Source: Streptomyces sp. STR69 (lineage in GTDB: Bacteria; Actinomycetota; Actinomycetes; Streptomycetales; Streptomycetaceae). Taken from it: a DNA stretch of 64,000 bases. The stretch covers positions 104,463-168,462 of the forward strand of contig NZ_JALJRY010000021.1 in assembly GCF_024519455.1 (NCBI RefSeq), read 5' to 3'. The notes under the pieces were generated by a model that ran no database searches, was not told where the DNA came from, and saw nothing but the letters and a program-made list of their open reading frames with translations. Position numbers and translations under genes: made by a program. Each line of letters opens with the position of its first letter. Position 1 is the first letter of the stretch. Shown one piece after another: positions 55,888-64,000 of the stretch.

Positions 55888-57319
55888 CCTCGACGGCACC
55901 CACCGCCGCATCCAACCGCGCCGTGACCACCAGCGTCCCCTCCTCGATCTGATAGTCGAGCGGCAGCTCGAGCCCCCGCATCGCCGCCACCATCCCCGTG
56001 TTGGACGCCTGCGTCACGGCGTACACGCTCTCGCACCCCGCCTCGACAGCCATCCCCACCAGCCGCTCCAGCAACTCGCTCCCGATTCCCCGCCGTTGCC
56101 AGTCGTCCTCGACGAGCAGCGCGACCTCCGTCTCGTCCCCGTCCCACAACAGGTGCCCGAGTCCGACGATCCGCCCCGACGCCGTCTGCACCGCGAGCGT
56201 CCGGCCGAAGCGCGGGGAGAGCAGGTGGTTGAGATAGCGGTCGGCGTCACCGACCGGCCCGTGGTACCGCATACCGAGCGTCCGCGCGGAGCAGCGCTCG
56301 TGCATCTCCCGCGCCGCCTCCAGATCGCCGGTGTCCGCGCGCCGCACGGTGATCGCGTTGCCCTCGGGCAGCGTCAGTACGTCCTGGCTGCGCGGGATGC
56401 GCGGACCGAGCCGGGCATCCAGCTCCACCAGCGCCCGCGCCCGGGCGAACTCGGTGGGCGTGAACGGCAGATACGGCCGCTCCACAGTGATCACTCCGCC
56501 TTCCGGCGCCCGCAGGCGCATCACCGTGTCCTCCAACGCCCCCTCCGTCGGCACCGACTCCGGCTCGCGTCCCTTGCCCGAAGTGGCCGCAGGCAGCGAA
56601 CGGATGGTGCACCGGCCCAGCAACTGCCGCAGCGCCAGCGGCAGTTCCGCCGCGTCCAGGGCCGTGCGGGTTGCCAGGCCGAGGATCCGGGTCGGCGCGT
56701 CCACCAGATCGTGGGCGTCGGCCCGCTCGATCCAGGTGCTCGAACCGCCGGCCGACGCGACCACCCGGGTGATCTCGGAGGCCGCGACCTCGCCCGGCGC
56801 CCGCAGCAGGAACTCGTCCACCGTGCCCTCGGCCAGCGGGTGTGTCTGCAGGCTCAGGATGTCGACCTGGCGCCCGGCCAGCGCCGTGCACAACGCGGCC
56901 AGCGATCCGGGCGCGTCCCGCACCGTGGTCCGCATGCGCCACAGCGTGGCCGACTCGGCGACGCCGTCGGGCGCCGCGGACGACTGCTGGGACTCCGACT
57001 CGGATTCGATCGAGGACTCCGATTCGGAGGGCCCGGCCTGCCGCACCCGCGCGGCCGACCGGGCGCCGGTATCGCCCGTAGGAGGTGCGTGACCGTGGCG
57101 GCGTGACCACCATGTGTGGAACCCCGCCGTGGCGATCAGCGCCAGCGCGGAGATCGCCAGCAGCGCCGGGCCCCCGGGCCCGTGTCCAACCAGATTCGCC
57201 ACGACGTCGGCCACCGCGACGGCAGTGAACAGCGCCGCCAGCTCCACCAGGTCGCGCCGCCAGTGGTGCACCGGACGCCCGTGCCTGGCCCGCGTCACAT
57301 CAGACATGTCTCGATTCAT
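55856..57319 (-). CDS. Membrane-anchored ACT-GNAT protein acetyltransferase
   Basis: This 487-residue protein has two N-terminal membrane helices (about residues 24-46 and 52-68). A Ser/Glu-rich linker (repeated SE pairs, about 95-112) follows. An ACT-type ligand domain comes next (about 127-200, WRMRTTVRDAPGSLAALCTALAGRQVDILSLQTHP). A C-terminal GNAT domain (about 335-480) carries the acetyl-CoA motif VEDDWQRRGIGSELLERLVG and ITVRRADTGDLEAAREMHERC. ACT-GNAT enzymes in actinomycetes are lysine acetyltransferases switched by amino acids such as Cys, Arg or Asn. The membrane anchor is an added feature. It converges with, and overlaps, the Cys/Met enzyme gene. Confidence 0.87.
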   Translation of the reverse strand: MNRDMSDVTRARHGRPVHHWRRDLVELAALFTAVAVADVVANLVGHGPGGPALLAISALALIATAGFHTWWSRRHGHAPPTGDTGARSAARVRQAGPSESESSIESESESQQSSAAPDGVAESATLWRMRTTVRDAPGSLAALCTALAGRQVDILSLQTHPLAEGTVDEFLLRAPGEVAASEITRVVASAGGSSTWIERADAHDLVDAPTRILGLATRTALDAAELPLALRQLLGRCTIRSLPAATSGKGREPESVPTEGALEDTVMRLRAPEGGVITVERPYLPFTPTEFARARALVELDARLGPRIPRSQDVLTLPEGNAITVRRADTGDLEAAREMHERCSARTLGMRYHGPVGDADRYLNHLLSPRFGRTLAVQTASGRIVGLGHLLWDGDETEVALLVEDDWQRRGIGSELLERLVGMAVEAGCESVYAVTQASNTGMVAAMRGLELPLDYQIEEGTLVVTARLDAAVGAVEVTEFGRAEAP

Positions 57320-57451
57320 GCAACCACTGTGAAGGAAGGGTGTTGCGTGATCACGAACGCTCTGTGACCGACCGGTAAAAGCGTGGTTCTGTACCTTTTG
57401 CAGTTCTTTTTACGAGTGTGCTGCCCTGAAGGTCAGCCCCGGCGTCCTACG

Positions 57452-60115
57452 TCATGCGGCCACCCCCGCCATCAGCGCGCTGCGCAGCCGACGTGCCTGA
57501 GTGACCAGTCGGGACGAGCCGGTCCGGTCCGCGGCCTGCGCCAGATGCGGTAGTTCACCCTGAGCCCCGGACCGCTCCGCGCACTCGGCACCCACGGCGA
57601 GCAGGTCCCCGAGCCCCCGCGCCAGGGCGGGCTTGACGTCCCCGTCGAGATCGGCGAGCAGCGCGGTCAGAGTGTGGCGCAGGATCCCCCATATGCTGGT
57701 GTTCGCCCCGGTGGCGGCCCCCGTCCGCATCGACTCGGCGAGCCGCGAGGGCTTCACCGCCCCGCTTCGCACCAACTGCCCCAGATCCGTGCCCAGCCGC
57801 TCCCCGTCCAGCTGTCCCCGGGCCGCGAGCACCAGCAACGCGTCCACCGCGGCGAGCCGGTCCTCGGGGTGCCGGGCGCCGAGCCCGTACGCCAGACACA
57901 GGTGCGTCGCCTCACCGGCCGTGCCGTCGGACTCGGCCAGCAGCGGGAGTACGGCGGCAGCGCCGCGGGTGCCGTCCAGGGCGACGGCCGACACGTCCCG
58001 CACGATGCGGGCCGCGATCAGTTCACGGCGCTCGGGGAGTATCGCGAGCCAGTGCCGCGGCATGTCCCGGTTCCAGTGGTAGCAGTACCAGTTGTTGCCG
58101 TAGACGGTCACCGGCTGCCCGAGCGTCCGGAACTCCGCCGGGAAGTCCTCCTGCACATCGAGGAGTTCACCCAACTCCAGCAGGACACGCGGCCCGGACG
58201 CGCGTCGCCTGCTCGGAGGCAGGGTGGGGCTCTCGGACGTCAGCCAGCGGGCGAGCCGGACGCCCTCCGTCGTGCCGAGCGACTCCGCCCGCTCGGCGGC
58301 AGCAGCTGCCGCCGCCCGGTCCCCTCGGCGCACCCGCAGCAACGCCTGCGCGAAGTCGGCGGCCGAGACCCGCGCGCCCAGCCGCCGGTAAGTGTCCAGC
58401 CGGTCCACCAACTCGTCCGGCTCCAGCAAGCCCGTGTTCCAGCTCGGAATCGAGAGCAGGAGCGGCAGCGGCTCCACGCGGAGCCGGTACGCCACCTCCC
58501 ACACCCGGGCGTCGAAGGCCCGGGACAGCGCGCTGTGCCCGCATGTCCGGGAGCGGTGGCCGTCATGCATCCCTTCGTGGAGCGTGACGGTGCGCACCTT
58601 GTCCTGGAGGGTGGCCAGCAGGAGGTCGAGACCGTACTCCGCGCTGCCGAAGGCGCGGTGCGTTCGACTGAAGTGGTCGTCGGCGCGCCGGGCGTCCTCG
58701 GGATCGTCGGAGTGCCACCAGCGGCGCGCGACCACCGGCTCCAACGCCTTCACCAGGGTTTTGTGGTCCCGGTATGCATGGCGGACGAGGCCGTCCAGCA
58801 CGCGCTCGAACGCGGATACCTCACCCTCGGTCGCCAGCAACGCCCCCACCTCCTCGGCGAGTTCGACTGCGGACTCGGGTGCCGGCGCGAGGCGTACCGG
58901 CTCCGGCGCGGGCGGGAGTACCTCCTCGTACACCGCCGATGTCGGCGTCGCCGGCGCCGCGCCCAGTGTCTCGACAGCACGCGCACGCAGGACGGGGACC
59001 AACTGGTCGGCGGCGAACGCGAGTTCGGCCCGCACCTCGGAGGAGTCGACCTTCTTGAGATGCCGTTCGACCAGTTTCAGTGCCCGCTCCTGCACGTCCG
59101 TGTCCTCGTGCCCGAAGGCCTGCGCGACGGCGGGCAGCACCTCGGCGGCGGCCGACGCGTCCCGTGCCAGCACCTTCCCCAGCAGCACGAGCTGCGCACG
59201 GACGAGCTTCTTCTCGGACCTGAACAGCACCGCGTCGGACATCTCCGCCAGCCGGCGCGGCGTCAACTCCCCGTCCAGGGCCAGGGATCCGAGCACCGCC
59301 TGGGCGTGCGAGGCCACGGTGGGCACCGCGTCCGAGGCCAGGGCCAGCCAGTCGGCGATGTGCTCCCGCTCCTCCTCGCGGGTGAGGGCGAGCCCCTTCA
59401 ACACGCGCAGGAACGCCCGGTGATCGAGAGTCGAACCGCCCCGCAGCAGCCGGGCCACACAGGCGTCCACCGTCCGCTTCCGGTCCAGGGCGCCTTCGAC
59501 GGTGAGCTGCGCGATCGCGTCGACCCAGCCGTCCAGGTCCTCCGCCGAGGACCACTCCATGGGGCCGGCGACGTCGTTCGTCTCGAAGAGCGCGGCCATC
59601 AGCTCCGAGAGGTGAGGATCCCTGCGCAGCCGGTCGAACAGGGTGTCCCCGCGCTGCCACAGCTGACCGGTGTGCGCCACCCAGGCCTGCACATAGGTCT
59701 CCGTCGTCGGCACCGGACAACCGGAGAGCCGGACCAGACCGGCCATCAGCTCGTACGACACACCGGCGGAGGCCGGACGCCCGGCGAGGCGGTGCGTCAC
59801 ATCGGCCAGCCAGGAGGCGTCGCGGTCGCCCAGGACGTGGATCAGCAGCGCCGCCGACGACTGCGACCAGCGCATGTCGCTGCCGGCGATCCAGCTCACC
59901 GCGGCAGCTGCCCCCGTCTCACAGGCGGCACCGGCCGCGTGCAGCGTGGGATGGGCTCGGCGGGACGGATGCCCCCACGGTGCTGTGCGCAGCTCCTTGC
60001 GGAGATCCTTCAACTCCGGCAGAAACGCCCGGCGTTCGGTATCCGTCAGCCCGTCGAGCAACCCCACCACCTCGGCGGTCCGCCCCGCCCGCACCGCTTC
60101 CATCAGCGCACTCAT
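57452..60115 (-). CDS. DUF6493-type large alpha-helical protein
   Basis: This 887-residue protein has no catalytic motif I can name. The first half looks like HEAT/armadillo-like helices (for example LRRDPHLSELMAALFETNDVAGPMEW, VLPAVAQAFGHEDTDVQERALKLVERHLKKVDS). The second half has FGSAEYGLDLLLATLQDKVRTVTLHEG, LLSIPSWNTGLLEPDELVDRL and a conserved-looking NNWYCYHWNRDMPRHWLAILPERREL. I place it in the DUF6493 family, which commonly accompanies SWIM zinc-finger proteins. Its ATG overlaps the SWIM gene's stop (ATGA), so the two are translationally coupled and probably act together. No MoxR or VWA gene, seen with such pairs elsewhere, is next to it here. Confidence 0.75.
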   Translation of the reverse strand: MSALMEAVRAGRTAEVVGLLDGLTDTERRAFLPELKDLRKELRTAPWGHPSRRAHPTLHAAGAACETGAAAAVSWIAGSDMRWSQSSAALLIHVLGDRDASWLADVTHRLAGRPASAGVSYELMAGLVRLSGCPVPTTETYVQAWVAHTGQLWQRGDTLFDRLRRDPHLSELMAALFETNDVAGPMEWSSAEDLDGWVDAIAQLTVEGALDRKRTVDACVARLLRGGSTLDHRAFLRVLKGLALTREEEREHIADWLALASDAVPTVASHAQAVLGSLALDGELTPRRLAEMSDAVLFRSEKKLVRAQLVLLGKVLARDASAAAEVLPAVAQAFGHEDTDVQERALKLVERHLKKVDSSEVRAELAFAADQLVPVLRARAVETLGAAPATPTSAVYEEVLPPAPEPVRLAPAPESAVELAEEVGALLATEGEVSAFERVLDGLVRHAYRDHKTLVKALEPVVARRWWHSDDPEDARRADDHFSRTHRAFGSAEYGLDLLLATLQDKVRTVTLHEGMHDGHRSRTCGHSALSRAFDARVWEVAYRLRVEPLPLLLSIPSWNTGLLEPDELVDRLDTYRRLGARVSAADFAQALLRVRRGDRAAAAAAAERAESLGTTEGVRLARWLTSESPTLPPSRRRASGPRVLLELGELLDVQEDFPAEFRTLGQPVTVYGNNWYCYHWNRDMPRHWLAILPERRELIAARIVRDVSAVALDGTRGAAAVLPLLAESDGTAGEATHLCLAYGLGARHPEDRLAAVDALLVLAARGQLDGERLGTDLGQLVRSGAVKPSRLAESMRTGAATGANTSIWGILRHTLTALLADLDGDVKPALARGLGDLLAVGAECAERSGAQGELPHLAQAADRTGSSRLVTQARRLRSALMAGVAA

Positions 60116-61515
60116 CGCACACCCCCGTCGACCCGCGCCATGTCCCGCTCCACCGCGGCACCCCGCCGCACCATCCGTACCGCCAGCGCGTGCTTGCACG
60201 GCCCGCGCCCGCCCCGGTACTTCGCCCACCACACACAGCTGCAACTCAGCACCCCCGCCTCGTCACGCACCCGGTGCACATGTCCGTCCTCGGCCGTCAC
60301 CTTGCCGATCGCGCCCTCCAGACGCACCGCGCCCGCGGCCACCAGCGCGAGGGCCGAGCGCAGCCGCGGATTGTGGCGCTCCACGCGCCGCGCGTCGTAC
60401 GGCAGTTCACGGTGGAAGTAGGCCGCCTCCGCCGTGTCGTACCCGACGCGCCCGGAAGTGCCCAGGCGGATCAGCGCGGCGCGGACCCGCGCGGGGGTGA
60501 GTCCCGAGGCGGCGGCCAGGTCGGCGACGTCGATGCGGGGCTCCCAGGCCAGCAGCACGGCGATCAACTCCGCGTCCTCGCCCGCCTCGTCGGCGGAGAG
60601 CGCGTCCAGGACCCCGCCCTCTCCGGAGAACCCGCGCGACGCGTCCGGCGACAGCGTCAGGGTCAGCCGCATCCCCGGCAGGACGGCCTCCCACGCACCG
60701 GCGGTGGCGGCGGCGCCGATGACGGAGGGGCCGTAGATCCGCAGGGCCGTCGCGTGGCGCAGGACCCGCTGGAGGGCGATCAGCCGCTCCGGGCCCGGCA
60801 GGCACACCGCGCCCGGGACGGGGCGGGTGGTGGGGCGCAGGCCGCGCCCCGCCGGTACGACCCATCGGGGGCCGCTCGTGGTGCCGCGCGCGCCGGACTT
60901 CGGGAGCGAGCGCAGGAAGCGGACCGCCTCCGCCGCGGGCAGTTCGGCCCGCAGGTCGAAACCGGCCGCTATGACCTGCGCCTCCGCGAAGCCGCGCAGC
61001 CAGCGGTCCGGCAGCGGCACCTTCTTCTCCAGCACCGGGCCGTCCAGCGTGGTCACGGCCAACTCCTCGGGGCCGACCCGGAGATGGAGCGGGTCGTCCG
61101 AGCCGATGCGGGACAGGGCCTCGCGCAGGGGGTTGTTGACGTCGACGTTCGTCGTGCCGTGTCCCACCTCGCCGCCGTCGAGGCCCGGGCCGAGGACATC
61201 AAGTCGCGCGTACACCCCGCCGCAGCCGGAGAAGGACTCGAAGCGCAGCCGGTCACCGCCCGCCGTCACCACCGGGTCGAGCGAGGCGGCCAGTTGGCGC
61301 TGGTAGTACCGCGCGCCCGCCACGTCGGCCACCGCGAGCAGCGCAGCCGAGGCCACCTGAGGCGAGGTCAGGAAGCCCGCGAAGAAGCGGGGATGGTCGG
61401 TGACACCCGAAGGAGTCGCGCCTTGTGAGGTCTCAAGACCGAGGCGCCGTCCACTCTCCGACGACTCCAGCGCGGAGGGTCGGCGATAGGTCACGGCCTG
61501 CAAAGATCGCGTCAT
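60112..61515 (-). CDS. SWIM zinc-finger protein
   Basis: This 467-residue protein has a C-terminal SWIM finger CSCVWWAKYRGGRGPCKHALA (CxC...CxH, about residues 425-445), a fold used for DNA or protein binding. Upstream is a likely winged-helix region (about 350-385, IDVADLAAASGLTPARVRAALIRLG). The N-terminal 330 residues are a beta-rich region with FSGCGGVYARLDVLG. The ATG at 61515 is used because it begins the family-like MTRSLQAVTYRRPSAL. No clear ribosome-binding site is present. It is the first gene of a two-gene unit with the DUF6493 protein, overlapping it by four bases. Confidence 0.85.
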   Translation of the reverse strand: MTRSLQAVTYRRPSALESSESGRRLGLETSQGATPSGVTDHPRFFAGFLTSPQVASAALLAVADVAGARYYQRQLAASLDPVVTAGGDRLRFESFSGCGGVYARLDVLGPGLDGGEVGHGTTNVDVNNPLREALSRIGSDDPLHLRVGPEELAVTTLDGPVLEKKVPLPDRWLRGFAEAQVIAAGFDLRAELPAAEAVRFLRSLPKSGARGTTSGPRWVVPAGRGLRPTTRPVPGAVCLPGPERLIALQRVLRHATALRIYGPSVIGAAATAGAWEAVLPGMRLTLTLSPDASRGFSGEGGVLDALSADEAGEDAELIAVLLAWEPRIDVADLAAASGLTPARVRAALIRLGTSGRVGYDTAEAAYFHRELPYDARRVERHNPRLRSALALVAAGAVRLEGAIGKVTAEDGHVHRVRDEAGVLSCSCVWWAKYRGGRGPCKHALAVRMVRRGAAVERDMARVDGGVR

Positions 61516-61603
61516 GGAAAAACCGTAGAGGCCGCCACTGACAATCGGCCTGACCTGCGAAAACGCGGTCCGTTCGCGGATGTTCGGTGCGCCGCCAAAC
61601 GCA

Positions 61604-61634
61604 CCGCGCACCGGGGGATGACGCCGGTGCGCGG
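61604..61634 (-). terminator. Hairpin terminator after phoD
   Basis: A perfect 11-bp inverted repeat (61604-61614 CCGCGCACCGG with 61624-61634) lies just past the leftward phoD stop codon and upstream of the SWIM gene. Confidence 0.8.
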
Positions 61635-61656
61635 CACAGGTTCGAGGGTAGTGGAG

Positions 61657-63240
61657 TTACTGGCCGACCCGTCCCGGCTGCAGGGTCTGCGCGAACAGCA
61701 CGGTGCCGTCCGACTCCCGCAGACGCACCGTCAGTTCCCCGCTGTGGCCGTCGATGTCGACCTCGCCGAAGAACTGGTAACCCTCGGCCGGCGACACGTT
61801 CGCCACGGGCGGCGCCTTCACGAACACCCGCTCGGGACCGAAGGTGTTGTCGAGGTCGTTCGCCGGGAAGGCGCCCGCGTTCAACGGACCGGAGACGAAC
61901 TCCCAGAACGGCTCGAAGTCGGTGAACGCCGCCCGCGAGGGCTGGTAGTGCTGGGCGGAGGTGTGGTGCACGTCCGCCGTGAGCCATACGGTGCCGGTGA
62001 TCCGCCGGTGCTTGATGTACCGCAACAACTCGGCGATCTGCAGCTCACGCCCGAGCGGCGCGCCCGGGTCGCCCTGCGCGACCGCCTCGATGTTCGCCTT
62101 GCCCTCGGTGGCGTCGGGCACGACCAGGCCGAGCGGCATGTCGGCGGCGATCACCTTCCACACCGCCCGCGACTGCGACAACTCCCGCTTGAGCCAATCC
62201 AGTTGCTCACGGCCGAGGATGCCCTGCGGATCCACGGTCTGGTTGTCGGGCGAGTTGGCGTTGCGGTAGGTCCGCATGTCCAGGACGAACACGTCGAGCA
62301 GCGGACCGTGCCGCATCACACGCTGGACCCGGCCCTCCTTCGCGCCCGGCCGCAGCGTCGAGATCGGGAAGTACTCGCTGAACGCCCGCCGGGCACGCAC
62401 CGCCAGGGCGTCGACACTCTTCTCCGTGTAGCGGGTGTCGGTGGCGGCGATCACCTCGCCCGGGTACCAGTTGTTGCGGACCTCGTGGTCGTCCCACTGG
62501 ATGATCGACGGGACCTGGGCGTTGAACCGTTTGAGGTTCTCGTCGAGCAGGTTGTAGCGGAAGTTGCCGCGGAACTCGGCCAGGGTCTCGGCGACCTTGG
62601 ACTTCTCCTCCGTGGTGACGTTCCGGTACAGGCTGCCGTCGGGCAGGGCCTGCGTCGCCGTGATCGGACCGTCGGCGTAGATGTTGTCGCCGCTGCACAC
62701 GAAGAAGTCCGGGTCCAGCTTGGCCATGGCGTCGTAGATGCGGTAGCCGCCGAGATCCGGGTTGATGCCCCAGCCCTGGCCCGCCAGGTCGCCGGACCAC
62801 AGGAAGCGCACCCCGCGCCGTCCCGTCGGCACCGTACGGAACGTGCCGGCGACCGGCTCACCGGTGCGGCGCGGGTCGTCGGGGTCGGCGAGCAGGACCC
62901 GGTAGTGGATCTGCTGCCCCGAGGGCAGGCCGCGCAGCCGGGTGGTACCGGTGAAGTCGGTGCCCGGGCCGAGCAGCGGACCGTGCCAACGGTGAGGGTT
63001 GCGGAACGACTCGGTGGCCGAGGTCTCCACGATCATCCGGGCCGGGCGGTCCGAACGCACCCACACCAGACCGGAGTCGGAGGTCACGTCCCCCGCCTGC
63101 ACACCCCAGCCCGCCTTCGGACGCCCGGACAGGGCGAAGGCCGGCGCGGCGCCGAGGGCGGCGGGCACGGTCAGGGCCGCCGACGCGGCCAGGGTGCCGC
63201 GCAGGACGCTGCGGCGAGCGGGGAACGGACGATGCGACAT
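61657..63240 (-). CDS. phoD: PhoD-family alkaline phosphatase/phosphodiesterase
   Basis: This 527-residue exported enzyme has a twin-arginine signal (ARRSVLRGTLAASAALTV, residues about 8-37). A fibronectin-like N-terminal domain (about 40-140) precedes the PhoD catalytic domain, with FLWSGDLAGQ, FFVCSGDNIYADG, IQWDDHEVRNNW and WLTADVHHTSA providing the metal-binding Asp, Asn and His residues. PhoD enzymes use calcium and iron to release phosphate from phosphomonoesters and diesters outside the cell. ATG 63240 has GGAGG 9 bases upstream and begins directly before the Tat motif. A PHO box about 70-90 bases upstream points to control by PhoP under phosphate limitation. Confidence 0.95.
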   Translation of the reverse strand: MSHRPFPARRSVLRGTLAASAALTVPAALGAAPAFALSGRPKAGWGVQAGDVTSDSGLVWVRSDRPARMIVETSATESFRNPHRWHGPLLGPGTDFTGTTRLRGLPSGQQIHYRVLLADPDDPRRTGEPVAGTFRTVPTGRRGVRFLWSGDLAGQGWGINPDLGGYRIYDAMAKLDPDFFVCSGDNIYADGPITATQALPDGSLYRNVTTEEKSKVAETLAEFRGNFRYNLLDENLKRFNAQVPSIIQWDDHEVRNNWYPGEVIAATDTRYTEKSVDALAVRARRAFSEYFPISTLRPGAKEGRVQRVMRHGPLLDVFVLDMRTYRNANSPDNQTVDPQGILGREQLDWLKRELSQSRAVWKVIAADMPLGLVVPDATEGKANIEAVAQGDPGAPLGRELQIAELLRYIKHRRITGTVWLTADVHHTSAQHYQPSRAAFTDFEPFWEFVSGPLNAGAFPANDLDNTFGPERVFVKAPPVANVSPAEGYQFFGEVDIDGHSGELTVRLRESDGTVLFAQTLQPGRVGQ

Positions 63241-63307
63241 GGGGTTGCGCCTCCACGGACGGGATGCGGTCAGGGTGCACCGCCACAACTACTGGTGCGC
63301 CGCAGCG

Positions 63308-63329
63308 CGCACGGAAACCACGGGTGAAC
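63308..63329 (-). promoter_or_regulatory. PHO box (PhoP binding site) upstream of phoD
   Basis: Read leftward, two adjacent 11-base direct repeat units, GTTCACCCGTG and GTTTCCGTGCG, match the Streptomyces PhoP repeat (consensus around GTTCACCC). The site is 68-89 bases upstream of the phoD start. Confidence 0.78.
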
Positions 63330-63345
63330 AACGGAACGCGTGACA

Positions 63346-64000
63346 TCAGAGGCCGTCCGGGTGCAGGGCGCCGGCCATCAGACGTACACCCGCGCGGATC
63401 CGCGCCGGAGACAGATGCGCGTACCCGAGGACCAGCCGTACCACCGCGTCGTCGGCACGCGCGTGTGCGTAGGCGGTGAGCGGGCGCACCGCGACTCCGG
63501 CGGAGGCCGCCCGATCCAGGAAGCCGTCCTGGGGGCCGTACTGCTCCGGGAGTTCGGCGATGACGTGCAGTCCTGCGGCGATCCCGGTGACCCCCGCTCC
63601 GGGGAAGTGTTCTTCCAGGGCGGCGACCAGGGTGTCACGCCGCTGCCGGTAGGCCCGCTGGCAGCGGCGCAGTTGGCGGTCGTAGTCGCCGCGCTCCAGG
63701 AAGCGGGCGAACAGCGCCTGGTCGAGGGTCGGGTGGCCGAGGTCCATGGTCCGCTTGCGCTCTACCACCTCGTCGGCCAGTGACGCTGGCACCAGCAGCC
63801 AGCCGAGCCGCAGCCCCGGGGCGAGCGACTTGCTGACCGAGCCCGCGTAGGCGACATGCTCCGGGTCGAGGCCCTGGAGGGCGCCCACGGGGGCGCGGTC
63901 GTAGCGGAAGTCGCCGTCGTAGTCGTCCTCGAAGACCAGGCCGTCCACCGACCGCGCCCAGTCGAGGAGTTGGGCCCGCCGCCGCGCGGAGTACGCGATG
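63346..64000 (-). CDS. MocR-type (GntR-aminotransferase) regulator or PLP enzyme, 5'-truncated
   Basis: Only the C-terminal 217 or so residues are in the window, and the frame is open through the right edge. It is a fold-type I aminotransferase domain: VFEDDYDGDFRYDRAPVGALQGLDPEHVAYAGSVSKSLAPGLRLGWLLVP contains the PLP lysine in SVSKSLAPGLR. The pattern GDYDRQLRRCQRAYRQRRD is typical of MocR/PdxR proteins, which have a GntR winged helix ahead of this domain. That part would lie beyond position 64000, so the regulator call is inferred. Its stop is 106 bases upstream of the phoD start on the same strand. Confidence 0.82.
   Translation of the reverse strand, partial: IAYSARRRAQLLDWARSVDGLVFEDDYDGDFRYDRAPVGALQGLDPEHVAYAGSVSKSLAPGLRLGWLLVPASLADEVVERKRTMDLGHPTLDQALFARFLERGDYDRQLRRCQRAYRQRRDTLVAALEEHFPGAGVTGIAAGLHVIAELPEQYGPQDGFLDRAASAGVAVRPLTAYAHARADDAVVRLVLGYAHLSPARIRAGVRLMAGALHPDGL

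Overview
This is a 64 kb stretch of a high-GC actinomycete chromosome, almost certainly Streptomyces. The evidence is the strong third-position G/C bias, frequent GTG and TTG starts, an MbtH-partnered NRPS, a DmdR/IdeR-type iron box, a PhoP (PHO) box, a SARP-type regulator, and a dispersed hairpin repeat of a kind I recall from Streptomyces intergenic regions. All calls come from reading motifs in the sequence; no database search was run.

Region 1 (1-20.95 kb) is the right-hand part of a peptide siderophore locus. A 5'-truncated NRPS enters at the left edge and has the domain order [A-T]-C-A(MT)-T-C-A-T-C-A-T-C-A-T-E. Its A-domain codes read as N5-hydroxyornithine (with a built-in methyltransferase), Ser, Ser, and an unassigned residue with a basic-residue-like pocket. 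It ends in an epimerisation domain without a thioesterase and is followed by an mbtH gene. Facing it is a probable three-gene operon behind an iron box: two exporter-fold ABC half-transporters with complementary defects in their ATPase motifs, and a FhuD-like ferric-siderophore lipoprotein. No FecCD-type permease is in the window. Hydroxylase, formyltransferase and release genes would lie upstream of position 1.

Region 2 (20.9-30.3 kb) holds small housekeeping or accessory units: a DedA membrane protein, two left-handed beta-helix proteins (gamma-carbonic-anhydrase-like and acyltransferase-like), a divergent EamA exporter/XRE-cupin regulator pair, a YbaK-like deacylase, a divergent CDF metal exporter/ArsR pair, a PobA-like flavin hydroxylase, an APC permease and a CoA-binding protein. 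Region 3 (30.3-35.4 kb) is a carbohydrate locus with a LacI repressor, a GH110-type exo-alpha-galactosidase and a secreted six-hairpin glycosidase-like protein.

Region 4 (35.4-46 kb) has a SARP-like regulator whose centre is a degenerate 12-13-residue repeat array, a dehalogenase-like hydrolase, a cysteinyl-tRNA-synthetase-like fragment overlapping a SixA phosphatase, an SDR reductase, a large APC/KUP-like permease, a YigZ protein, and a Ser/Thr kinase with extracellular peptidoglycan-binding and ricin-lectin domains. Region 5 (46-55.9 kb) holds sbcD-sbcC, an Lrp/rhodanese pair, an orphan Imm21 immunity-like gene, a DUF885 zinc peptidase-like protein, and a second Lrp paired with a Cys/Met PLP enzyme. 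Region 6 (55.9-64 kb) holds a membrane-anchored ACT-GNAT acetyltransferase, an overlapping SWIM/DUF6493 pair, a Tat-exported PhoD phosphatase behind a PHO box, and the 3' part of a MocR-type gene cut by the right edge. I saw no tRNA, rRNA, CRISPR array, insertion sequence or attachment site.
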